Assembly: GCA_944363895.1 (NCBI GenBank)
Contig: CALVVP010000080.1
Coordinates: 1-27,084, forward strand
Source of the DNA: an uncultured Bacilli bacterium
Lineage (GTDB): Bacteria; Bacillota_I; Bacilli_A; RF39; UBA660
Direction: 5' to 3'
DNA: 27,084 nucleotides
Below are positions 1 through 9,181 of the stretch, piece by piece. Positions within the stretch are counted from its first letter, which is position 1; the number at the start of each line of letters is the position of its first letter. Made by a program: the position numbers and the translations under genes. The notes beneath the pieces were generated by a model. That model did not search any database and was not told where the DNA came from. It was given only the letters and a program-made list of their open reading frames with translations.

Positions 1-318
1 TTTTTATTAAAACATCACATTGCTTTATTCGATGTCGTCAAAAAATGTGAGATAAAAGGATCTAGCGATAATACAATTAAAAATATTGTTCCGAATGATA
101 TTAAAACAATAATTAAACAAAGTAAAATAAAATATATATTTACTGTAGGTAATAAGGCTCATCAATTATACCAAAAATATCTATTAAAAGATACTAAGAT
201 TAACGATATAAAATTACCTTCAACTTCACCAGCTAACTGTCAGAAAGGAATCGATGATATCCTATTTAATAATTATAAAAAAATTAAAGTATTAATTGAT
301 AATGAATTAAAAATTTAA
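1..318 (+). CDS. 3' end of a family-6 uracil/hypoxanthine-DNA glycosylase (HDG type), partial at the window edge
   Basis: An open frame enters at base 1 and ends at TAA 316-318, giving the last 105 residues. It reads ALFDVVKKCEIKGSSDNTIK, then VPNDI, then FTVGNKAHQLYQKY, then LPSTSPAN near the C-terminus. The D-V-(x)-C-E-x-x-G-S-x-D pattern, the 'F-x-G-x-K-A' segment and the PSTSPAN motif are the hallmarks I associate with the family-6 UDG superfamily (DNA-deoxyinosine/hypoxanthine glycosylase), which removes hypoxanthine from DNA as a base-excision repair enzyme. The N-terminal part with the NPRN-type motif lies outside the window. It is 36 bp upstream of the glucan synthase on the same strand, with no terminator visible between them, so co-transcription is possible. 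Assignment is from motifs only. Confidence 0.75.
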   Translation, partial: FLLKHHIALFDVVKKCEIKGSSDNTIKNIVPNDIKTIIKQSKIKYIFTVGNKAHQLYQKYLLKDTKINDIKLPSTSPANCQKGIDDILFNNYKKIKVLIDNELKI

Positions 319-354
319 TTTAAATAAAAAATAGATTAGGAAGTAGGGATAAAC

Positions 355-3300
355 TTGAAAACAAAAAATGATTTAAAAATAATAACTAAACATTATAATA
401 ATTTAATCAAATTAACTAAACAACATTATTTTATTGGGATAACAAATGAATGGATTATCGATAATTATTATTTAATTGTTGAAAAAGCAAACAGGATTAA
501 ACAATTTTATAAAAATAAAAAAGAAAGCCAATATTTAGATAAAAATGTTAATTTAATTAATATTTTAGAACATATTTTAGAATTTCGTAATTATCGAATC
601 GATGAAATTAGTTTAATTAATAATATTAAAGACTATTGTAAGGAAAATAATATTCATTTAAATTATCAAGAAATAAAGATTATACCTAATGCTTTAGCCA
701 TTGTTCTTATAAATAGACTAAGTGAAATTTGTCAAAAAGAAAGAATTAAATTAAAAGAAAAAGCTATCATTGATCGGATTGTCAAAAAAATGCCGAAAGA
801 TGGGAAGATAAAAAGTTTAGAAAATTATTTACCAAATAATTTCCTTACTTCCTCTTCAATGATTGTCTTTTTTAATGATAAAATTAAAAATTTTGGTAAT
901 TCAGCTAATAGTATTTTTAAACAATTAAATAATTATTTAGAAAAAAACAATATTTCTTTAAGAAAAACAATCAATAAAGAACATCTAAATAACACTAATG
1001 ATAATATTTTAATAGCCAATATTTTTTATAGTATTAAAGAAATAGAAAATATCGATATTGAAAATTTAAATGAAGCTTTATGTCATGTGGAAAAAATACT
1101 ACATAATGATCCTTATTACACAATGATGACATTAGAAACGAAAAATTTATATCGCAAACAATTGATTAAATTAGCTAAAAAAAGAAAGCAAAATATCGAA
1201 GATTTAGCTAATGAATTAATTAAAATTGATAAAAATATTGGCGATTTATTATTTGCTCAAAAAGATATAAAATTTAAAACTTTCATTTATTTATTTTTAA
1301 TTATTTTCTTTAGTACTTTATTAACCATTATTTTATCTTATTATTTTATTCCTAATAAATGGCTAGGATTTTTCATTTTAATTATTCCTGTAAGTGAAAT
1401 TGTGATAACTTTTTTAAATAAAATTTATTTAAAAATTTATCCACCTAAACCACTAGCTAAATTAGATTTTGAAAAAGGAATTCCGAAAAACTATAAAACA
1501 ATGGTCGTAATTCCGACAATTTTAAAAAACAAAGAAAAAGTTGAGGAAGTGTTTAATAAATTAGAAAGTTATTATTTAGCTAATAAATCTAAAAATATTT
1601 ATTTTACGCTTTTAGGTGACGCTTGTGAGTGTAATCAAGAAAAATATGCAAAAGACGAAGAAATAAAAAAAGCTGGTCTTTTAAAAGCTGGTGAACTAAA
1701 TAAAAAATATCATGAAGAAATATTTTATTTTGCTTACCGTAAAAGAATTTATAGCGAAAGTGAGGAAAGTTTTTTAGGTTTTGAAAGAAAAAGAGGCGCT
1801 TTATTACATTTTAATGATTTAATTTTAAATAATTTAAGTGAAGAAGAAGAAAATAAGTTTTTTCAAATTCATACTTTCCACAATTTTAAACACAAAATAA
1901 AATATGTTATTACCTTAGATGTTGATACACAATTAGTTTTAAATAGTGCTTTAAAATTAGTCGGTACGATGGCTCATCCAATTAATAAACCAATTTTAAA
2001 TGAAGAACAGACAAAAGTTATTAAAGGATATGGTATCTTACAACCTAAAATTAGTGTCGATGTGGAATCGACAAATAAATCTTTATTTTCGCAAATTTAT
2101 GCCGGAATCGGGGGCTTAGATCCATATTCGACAATCGTCCCTAATTTTTATCAAGATGTTTTTAAAGAAGGTAGTTTTATCGGTAAAGGTATCTATGATT
2201 TAGAGATTTACCAAAAAGTATTAAAGGGAAGATTCCCGAATCAACTTATTTTAAGTCATGATTTATTAGAGGGAAATTATTTAAGATGTGGAGTTGTTAG
2301 TGATGTTGAACTAATCGATGATTTTCCTTCAAAATTTTTAGTTGATGCAACAAGACGTTCCCGCTGGGCCAGAGGGGATATGCAAATAATCAATTGGATT
2401 TTTAGTAAAGTGAGAAATGAGAAACAAGAAAAATATCACAATCCAATTAATGCTTTAGGTAAATTTAAAATTATCGATAATATTCGTCGAAGTTTATTAG
2501 ATTTTTCTTTATTATTAATTTTAATATGTTTATCAATTTGTACTGTCCATCCTTATTGGTGGTTATTATTTATTTTATTTATCGTTATTTTACCAGTTAT
2601 TTCTTATATCATCCAATTATTTACGATTCAAGATAAAAATAGTAAAAATTTAAAATATTATAATATCATGGTTTTTGGTTATCAAGCGTTTATCTTACGG
2701 ACAGTATCAGTATTTACTAATATTCCTTACAATGCTTATTTATATGTTAAAGCTTTTATCATTGCCATTTATCGGATAACGATTAGTAAAAAACATTTAT
2801 TACAGTGGATGACAGCCGAAGATGCCGATAAACAAGTTAAAACAACCTTAACTAATCATTTAAAACAATTTTGGATAAATTACATAGCAGCTATTTTATT
2901 TATAGTTTTAGGTTTAGCTAGTAAATACCCAATCGAATGTATTATTATCGCTATATTCTTTATTATCGCTCCTTTTTTAGCTTATGCGATTAGTGATGAT
3001 ATTAAAAAAAATAATCATAAATTAAAAAAAGATGAACAAGAATATTTAACTAATATTGCTAGATTGACCTGGAAGTTTTTTAAAGAAAATATTAAAGAGG
3101 AAAATAATTATTTAATTTGCGATAATTATCAGTTAAACCGTGATAAAAAAGAAGATTATAAAACTTCGCCAACTAATATTGGACTATCATTAATTGCTAT
3201 TTTATCAGCTTATGAATTAAACTTTATCAGTAAAAAGGAAACAGTCGATTATTTTAATAAAATAATTAATACTGTGGAAAAACTACCAAAATGGCATGGT

Positions 3301-6300
3301 CATCTATATAACTGGTATAAAATTAACACATTAGAAGTGATATATCCTCATTTTATATCAACGGTCGATAGCGGTAACTTTGTCGCTTCATTAATTACCA
3401 TTAAAGAATTTTTAAAAACTATCAAGGAAGATAAATTAGCCAATAAAATTATAAAATTAATTCAAGAAACGGATTTTTCTAAACTTTATAGTCAAAATGA
3501 AGTTTTTAGTATCGGTTATAATGTCGATGAAGGTATTTTAGAACCATATAACTATAATAAATTTGCTAGTGAAAGTAGAATTACTAGTTATATTGCGATT
3601 GCTAAAGGTGATGTGACCAGTAAACATTGGTTTAATTTAGATAAAACTTTAACGACTTATAAAAGAAAAAAAGGTCTTGTTTCTTGGTCGGGTACTTCTT
3701 TTGAATATTTTATGCCACTTATATTTATTCCTACTTATGACAATACTTTAATCGATGAAAGTTATGATTTTGCTTTTTATGCACAAAAAGAATTTATGAA
3801 AGAAGTTAATCGAAAATATCCTTGGGGCATTTCGGAATCAGCTTATAATGAATTAGACGATGCTCAAAATTATAAATATAAAGCGTTTGCTACCCCTTAT
3901 TTAAAACTGCAAGAAGAAGCAAACAACCGGATTGTTATATCACCATATAGTTCTATTTTAGCGCTACCACTTTTCCCGGATGATGTTTTAAGCAATATGA
4001 AAAAATTAGAAAAGTTAAAATTAGTTGGTAAATATGGTTTTTATGAATCTTATGATGCTGATGATGAGGCGGTTGTTTATTCTTATTTTGCCCATCACCA
4101 AGGAATGATTTTAGGAAGTATCACGAATACTTTAAAAAACAATATTATGCAAAAATACTTTATGGATGATATTAATAATCATGCTTTTGAAATATTGAAT
4201 AAAGAAAAAGTTCAATTAAAACCGATTATCGATGTTAATATTACAAAATATAAGAAATATACCTATGAAAAAGAAACATTTATCAACGATATCAGAGTCT
4301 TTCACCAACTGGCTACTTTACCAGAAGTTTCGGTTTTATCCAATTCAAAATATAGTGTTTTTATGAACGATCGAGGCAATGGTTTTAGTCGTTATCGAAC
4401 AATTCAATTAAATCGTTATCGAAAAATTACGGAACAAGATTATGGCATATTTTTATATATTAAAGATATTAATACTAATGATATTTGGTGTAATACTTAT
4501 GCACCGATTAATAAAATGCCAGAAAAATATGAAGTGGTCTTTGCCTTAGATAAAATAAAATTTATCCGTTTAGATCATAATATTATTACAACTACCGAAG
4601 TCGTGGTCGCTAAAACGCATCATGCGGAAATTAGAAAAGTAACTTTTAAAAACCTTAGTGACCAAACTAAAACTTTAGAATTGACTACTTATACCGAACC
4701 AATTTTAAGTGAAAATATGGACGATATAAGTCATAAAGCTTTCCAAAACTTATTTGTGCAAAGTGAATATGAGGAAAAGACCAATTCCATTATTATGCAT
4801 CGAAAATTAAGAGATAAAGATATCACTTATTATATGGTCAATCGTCTATTAATCGATGAAGATAGTAATTACAGTTATGAAACTAATCGTTATAACTTTA
4901 TTGGTCGCAATCGAAGTGGCGCTAATCCAATCGCTTTAGAACAAAAACTTACGAATACAATTGGTACTTGTATCGATCCGATTATCAGTTTAAGAAGTCA
5001 AATTACCATTAAAGGAAATAGTGAAAAAACAGTTTATTTAATTAATGGCTTTGGTAAATCAAAAGAACAAGTATTAGAAATAGTAAGTGTATTTTCTAAT
5101 CCAGAACAAATTTTTGAAAAAGCTTTTGAAGTAGCTACTATTATGAATAATGTAACTAATAAAATGGTCGATATTACGGGACATGATATGCGCCTTTATA
5201 ATACCATGTTAAATTATTTATATCAGACTAGTCACATTAGTGTTAATAAAGAAAGAACGAAAATTTTAAAAAACAATACTTTAAATCAAACCGGATTATG
5301 GAAATTTGGTATTTCTGGTGATCGTCCAATCGTTTTCTTAGAAGTGGAAAATTTAGATAATCTAAGTTTAGTTAAAGAATTATTACATACTTTTGAATAT
5401 TATAAAAGTAAATCGATTTTTATTGATTTAATTATTTTAAATAGTAAAGATGAACAAGATAAAAAAATAATTAATGAAGAAATCGATAATGAAAAATACC
5501 GCATGTATGCTTTAAATAGTTTTAATAAAACACCAGGGAATATTTATATAATTAATCCTAGTGATGTAACTTTAGAAGAAATAACATTGTTTAAAACAGC
5601 GGCGAGAATTAATATCGATAGTAAAAAATATCATTCATTAGAAGAATTTGTGTTGAGTTTACAAAAATTAAATACGGTTAGCCGTAAAGAAACAGTTAAA
5701 AAAGAAAATACGCAATTTAACTATGATAAAAAATTAAAGTTTTATAATACTTATGGGGGCTTTAATAATGATGGTAAAAAATACATTATCACTAATCCCG
5801 ATACCCCTTTAATTTGGTGCAATATCCTAGCTAATAAAAATTTTGGCAGTATTGTTTCCAATAATCAAATCGGATTTACTTATGCTTTAAATAGCCGCGA
5901 ATATAAATTAACTTCTTGGTCAAACGATCCCTTGTTAGCGAATAGTTCTGAAGGAATAAAAATTAATGATGTCCACTTAAAATATCAAGTGGCGGAAGTA
6001 AGTTTTGGGAAAATGCGGTTTTTAGGAAGTTGGAAAAATTTTGATTTTGATTTAAAACAATTTGTCGCTTATGATGATCCAATTAAATTTTATTATTTAA
6101 AAATTAAAAATAACAACAAAACAAAACAAAAATTAAATTTAAAATATTGGATTAATCCTTGTTTAGGGGTTACCGAGGAAAAAACGAGTCGTTATATTTT
6201 AAGTGAATATAAAAAAGAAAAAAATTGTGTTTTATTGAAAAATAAATATAGTCAACACTTTTCTAATATAAGTACTTTCATGGGCTGCACACTACCAATT

Positions 6301-7968
6301 GAAGATATAAAAACTAAAAGAATTATCTCTAAAGAAATTGTTACTTCTTTAGAAATAATGCCTAATGAAGAAGTCGAGCTAGCATTTACTTTAGGAACAG
6401 TTGCTGATGATAAAGACTTAAATAAGTATAATTCAATTGAACAAATTAAATTAGAAGAAAGAAAAGTTACGAAATATTGGCAAGATATGTTAGAAATTAT
6501 CCAAGTAAAAACTGGCAACGATAGTTTTGATTATCTACTTAATGGTTGGTTAACTTATCAAGCCATAGTATCGCGACTTTATGCGAAAGCAGGATTTTAT
6601 CAAGTTGGGGGAGCTTATGGTTATCGCGACCAATTACAAGATAGTATGAATATTTGTATAATTCATCCAGAAATCACTAAAAACCAAATTTTATTTAATG
6701 CAATGCATCAATTTAAAGAAGGCGATGTTTTACATTGGTGGCATAAGGAAACTAAAATCGGTTTAAGATCAAAATATAAAGATGATTATTTATGGTTAGT
6801 TTATGCAACGAGTGAATACCTTAATGTCACTGATGATTATAAAATATTAGATGAACAAATTTGCTTTGTCGATGGACCAATTCTTACAAATGAAGAAATG
6901 GAAAAAGGCATCGAATATAGCTATACTGAAAAAAAAGCTACGCTTTATGAACACTGTCTATTGGCTTTACAATTAGCTAAAAAAGAAATTGGCGCAAATG
7001 GTTTACCACTAATTAGAGGTGGTGACTGGAATGACGGTATGAATAAAGTAGGGGAAAAAGGGCAAGGAACTAGCGTTTGGTTAGGATTCTTCTTATACCA
7101 AGTAATCGATAATTTTATTAATTTTACAAAAAAATATAATAAAAATATTAAAACTGATGAATGGGAAGAATTAAAAGATAATTTAGCTAAAGCTTTAAAA
7201 AAATGTTGGGATACTGACCATTATTTAAGAGCATTTTTTGATAATGGTGAAAAGTTAGGTTCTAATGATAACTTAGAATGTAAAATTGATTTAATTTCTC
7301 AAAGTTTTGCTATCCTTTCTGGTCTTGCTAGCGATGAAGAAACTAAAGATATTCTAAATGCTGTGGATAAATACTTATTTGATAAAAACTTAAAAATTGT
7401 CAAATTGTTAGATCCGGCTTTTGAAAAATCGAAAAATAATCCAGGATATATTATGAATTATCCTAAAGGAATTAGAGAAAATGGTGGTCAATATACTCAT
7501 GCTGTTGCTTGGTATATCGAAGCTTTAATTAAAACAGGTAATTATAATTTAGCTTATGAAATCTTTCAAATGATTAATCCAATTGAAAGAACTAAAAATA
7601 AAAACGATACCGATATCTATCAATTAGAACCATTTGTTATTGCTGCCGATATTTATAGTAATGATAATTTTAAAGCTAAAGGCGGATGGAGTTGGTATAC
7701 TGGTAGTGCGGGATGGTTTTATCGCGTTGGTTTAATCGATATTTTAGGTTTCGATAAAAAAGGCGATAAATTATATATTAAACCCCATTTACCAAATGAT
7801 TGGCCACAATATGAAATTACTTATAAATTTCAAAATACAACTTATCATATAACAGTAATAAATAGTAACAAAAATAGTATTACTGTGGATAAAAAAATGA
7901 TTAAAAATAATTATATTCCTTTAATTGATGATAATAAAACTCATGAAGTTGTCGTTAGGAGGTTGTAA
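355..7968 (+). CDS. Cyclic beta-1,2-glucan synthase (GT84 / cyclization / GH94-like three-domain protein)
   Basis: A 2537-residue membrane enzyme predicted to build and cyclize beta-1,2-glucan from UDP-glucose. In order: an N-terminal alpha-helical region (1-300); two membrane segments (about 309-358); a GT2-fold glycosyltransferase domain with VVIPTIL, LDVDTQ (521-526, DxD-type), SHDLLEG (634-640) and RRSRWARGD (667-675, the Q/RxxRW-type acceptor motif); several membrane segments (about 713-883); a glycoamylase-like cyclization domain with PWGISESAY (1156-1164), YGFYESYD (1227-1234) and YFAHHQGM (1244-1251); then beta-sandwich and GH94-like domains with QVGGAYGYRDQLQDS (2083-2097), GGDWNDGM (2222-2229) and WSWYTGSAGW (2445-2454). 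The same architecture is known in Brucella Cgs and Agrobacterium ChvB (about 2800 residues); this one is somewhat shorter. The start is TTG, preceded by AGGGAT and AGGAAG; the next in-frame Met is about 140 codons on. pgi follows one base after the stop, so the two are probably co-transcribed. Product (glucan vs relative) is inferred from family. Confidence 0.88.
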   Translation: MKTKNDLKIITKHYNNLIKLTKQHYFIGITNEWIIDNYYLIVEKANRIKQFYKNKKESQYLDKNVNLINILEHILEFRNYRIDEISLINNIKDYCKENNIHLNYQEIKIIPNALAIVLINRLSEICQKERIKLKEKAIIDRIVKKMPKDGKIKSLENYLPNNFLTSSSMIVFFNDKIKNFGNSANSIFKQLNNYLEKNNISLRKTINKEHLNNTNDNILIANIFYSIKEIENIDIENLNEALCHVEKILHNDPYYTMMTLETKNLYRKQLIKLAKKRKQNIEDLANELIKIDKNIGDLLFAQKDIKFKTFIYLFLIIFFSTLLTIILSYYFIPNKWLGFFILIIPVSEIVITFLNKIYLKIYPPKPLAKLDFEKGIPKNYKTMVVIPTILKNKEKVEEVFNKLESYYLANKSKNIYFTLLGDACECNQEKYAKDEEIKKAGLLKAGELNKKYHEEIFYFAYRKRIYSESEESFLGFERKRGALLHFNDLILNNLSEEEENKFFQIHTFHNFKHKIKYVITLDVDTQLVLNSALKLVGTMAHPINKPILNEEQTKVIKGYGILQPKISVDVESTNKSLFSQIYAGIGGLDPYSTIVPNFYQDVFKEGSFIGKGIYDLEIYQKVLKGRFPNQLILSHDLLEGNYLRCGVVSDVELIDDFPSKFLVDATRRSRWARGDMQIINWIFSKVRNEKQEKYHNPINALGKFKIIDNIRRSLLDFSLLLILICLSICTVHPYWWLLFILFIVILPVISYIIQLFTIQDKNSKNLKYYNIMVFGYQAFILRTVSVFTNIPYNAYLYVKAFIIAIYRITISKKHLLQWMTAEDADKQVKTTLTNHLKQFWINYIAAILFIVLGLASKYPIECIIIAIFFIIAPFLAYAISDDIKKNNHKLKKDEQEYLTNIARLTWKFFKENIKEENNYLICDNYQLNRDKKEDYKTSPTNIGLSLIAILSAYELNFISKKETVDYFNKIINTVEKLPKWHGHLYNWYKINTLEVIYPHFISTVDSGNFVASLITIKEFLKTIKEDKLANKIIKLIQETDFSKLYSQNEVFSIGYNVDEGILEPYNYNKFASESRITSYIAIAKGDVTSKHWFNLDKTLTTYKRKKGLVSWSGTSFEYFMPLIFIPTYDNTLIDESYDFAFYAQKEFMKEVNRKYPWGISESAYNELDDAQNYKYKAFATPYLKLQEEANNRIVISPYSSILALPLFPDDVLSNMKKLEKLKLVGKYGFYESYDADDEAVVYSYFAHHQGMILGSITNTLKNNIMQKYFMDDINNHAFEILNKEKVQLKPIIDVNITKYKKYTYEKETFINDIRVFHQLATLPEVSVLSNSKYSVFMNDRGNGFSRYRTIQLNRYRKITEQDYGIFLYIKDINTNDIWCNTYAPINKMPEKYEVVFALDKIKFIRLDHNIITTTEVVVAKTHHAEIRKVTFKNLSDQTKTLELTTYTEPILSENMDDISHKAFQNLFVQSEYEEKTNSIIMHRKLRDKDITYYMVNRLLIDEDSNYSYETNRYNFIGRNRSGANPIALEQKLTNTIGTCIDPIISLRSQITIKGNSEKTVYLINGFGKSKEQVLEIVSVFSNPEQIFEKAFEVATIMNNVTNKMVDITGHDMRLYNTMLNYLYQTSHISVNKERTKILKNNTLNQTGLWKFGISGDRPIVFLEVENLDNLSLVKELLHTFEYYKSKSIFIDLIILNSKDEQDKKIINEEIDNEKYRMYALNSFNKTPGNIYIINPSDVTLEEITLFKTAARINIDSKKYHSLEEFVLSLQKLNTVSRKETVKKENTQFNYDKKLKFYNTYGGFNNDGKKYIITNPDTPLIWCNILANKNFGSIVSNNQIGFTYALNSREYKLTSWSNDPLLANSSEGIKINDVHLKYQVAEVSFGKMRFLGSWKNFDFDLKQFVAYDDPIKFYYLKIKNNNKTKQKLNLKYWINPCLGVTEEKTSRYILSEYKKEKNCVLLKNKYSQHFSNISTFMGCTLPIEDIKTKRIISKEIVTSLEIMPNEEVELAFTLGTVADDKDLNKYNSIEQIKLEERKVTKYWQDMLEIIQVKTGNDSFDYLLNGWLTYQAIVSRLYAKAGFYQVGGAYGYRDQLQDSMNICIIHPEITKNQILFNAMHQFKEGDVLHWWHKETKIGLRSKYKDDYLWLVYATSEYLNVTDDYKILDEQICFVDGPILTNEEMEKGIEYSYTEKKATLYEHCLLALQLAKKEIGANGLPLIRGGDWNDGMNKVGEKGQGTSVWLGFFLYQVIDNFINFTKKYNKNIKTDEWEELKDNLAKALKKCWDTDHYLRAFFDNGEKLGSNDNLECKIDLISQSFAILSGLASDEETKDILNAVDKYLFDKNLKIVKLLDPAFEKSKNNPGYIMNYPKGIRENGGQYTHAVAWYIEALIKTGNYNLAYEIFQMINPIERTKNKNDTDIYQLEPFVIAADIYSNDNFKAKGGWSWYTGSAGWFYRVGLIDILGFDKKGDKLYIKPHLPNDWPQYEITYKFQNTTYHITVINSNKNSITVDKKMIKNNYIPLIDDNKTHEVVVRRL

Positions 7969-7969
7969 A

Positions 7970-9163
7970 ATGTTAAGAACTGATTTTAAAACATATTTAA
8001 AAGATAAAAATTTAAAACCTTATGATGCAAAAATCTTGGAAATTAAAAATACTTTATCTAATGGTGGAGAAATGCTCGATTGGTATGATATCAATAAATG
8101 TATTTCTTTAAATGATTTAGCTAGAATTAAAAAAATAAGTCAAGAAATAAGACAAAACTGTGAATTATTTATCGTAATTGGGATTGGTGGTTCCTTTTTA
8201 GGAGCTAAAGCGGTGATTACAGCTTTAAAACCATATTTTACTAAAGATAATCCAGAAATTATTTTTGCAGGCAATTCTTTATCAGAAAGTTACCTTACAG
8301 AATTAATTGACTATATGGAAAATAAAGATACCGTTGTCAATGTTATTTCTAAATCGGGAACTACTTTAGAACCAAGTATCGCTTTTGACCTTATCTATAA
8401 TAAAATGTTACAAAAATATCCTACTGAAGAATTAAAAAAAAGAATCATTATTACAACCGACCCGACAAAAGGTGTTTTACGGAAACTAGCTAATGACAAC
8501 AACTATCCATCATTTATTGTTCCTGAACAAATTGGCGGAAGATATTCGGTGTTAACAGCAGTCGGACTTTTACCGATTGCTGTAGCTGGTATCGATATTG
8601 ATAAACTATTATTAGGAACTAAAGAGGTTAATAAAGATTTAGCCTTTGAATATGCTGTAAATCGTGATATTTTATATCATCAAGGAAAATTAATTGAATT
8701 ATTTACTTTCTATGAACCTAAACTAGCATATTTTACCGAATGGTTAAAACAATTATTTGGGGAAACCCAAGGTAAGGATTTAAAAGGAATATATCCTAGT
8801 TCTTCTAATAATACTCGTGATCTACATTCTTTAGGACAATTTTATCAAGAGGGAACACCGATTATTTTTGAAACTGTTATTGGTATTAATCAAAAAGGGC
8901 ATTTAAAAAATAATTTATATGATTATCCAGTTGAAGATATTAACATGATTGCTTTAAAACAAGTTGCTTTTGCCCATTTAGAAGCTGGTGTGGAAAGTAA
9001 TATTATTATGATCGATCAATTAGATGAATTTCATTTAGGAATGTTAATATATTTCTTTGAAATTGCAGCAGCTACGGGAGCTTATTTACTCTCAGTTAAT
9101 CCTTTTAATCAGCCGGGAGTAAATTTTTATAAAAATCTGATTACAAAAGAACTAAAAAAATAG
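7970..9163 (+). CDS. pgi: Glucose-6-phosphate isomerase
   Basis: Interconverts glucose 6-phosphate and fructose 6-phosphate in the cytoplasm. The 397-residue protein has the two-SIS-domain fold signatures: GIGGS (71-75), ISKSGTT (126-132), GGRYSV with R191, GETQGKD with the presumed catalytic base E265, RDLHSLGQF with H286, and PGVNFYK with K388. I chose ATG 7970 rather than the upstream in-frame ATG at 7925 because AGGAGG (7957-7962) sits seven bases before it and the upstream extension (15 residues) lies inside the end of the glucan synthase gene and looks non-conserved. The Shine-Dalgarno is made by the two AGG Arg codons at the end of the upstream gene, which suggests translational coupling. 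It is somewhat shorter than the usual 430-450 residues of Bacillota Pgi but all active-site residues I can place are present. Confidence 0.95.
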   Translation: MLRTDFKTYLKDKNLKPYDAKILEIKNTLSNGGEMLDWYDINKCISLNDLARIKKISQEIRQNCELFIVIGIGGSFLGAKAVITALKPYFTKDNPEIIFAGNSLSESYLTELIDYMENKDTVVNVISKSGTTLEPSIAFDLIYNKMLQKYPTEELKKRIIITTDPTKGVLRKLANDNNYPSFIVPEQIGGRYSVLTAVGLLPIAVAGIDIDKLLLGTKEVNKDLAFEYAVNRDILYHQGKLIELFTFYEPKLAYFTEWLKQLFGETQGKDLKGIYPSSSNNTRDLHSLGQFYQEGTPIIFETVIGINQKGHLKNNLYDYPVEDINMIALKQVAFAHLEAGVESNIIMIDQLDEFHLGMLIYFFEIAAATGAYLLSVNPFNQPGVNFYKNLITKELKK

Positions 9164-9181
9164 CCATTGGCTATTTTTTTT
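9154..9181. terminator. Bidirectional terminator between convergent pgi and parB
   Basis: A perfect 12-bp inverted repeat (9154-9165 / 9169-9180) with a 3-base ATT loop: A7-TAGCC / GGCTA-T7. The A-run and T-run give a U-tract to either strand. Both stop codons, pgi TAG 9161-9163 and parB TAG (9173-9171 on minus), are inside the stem. Confidence 0.9.
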
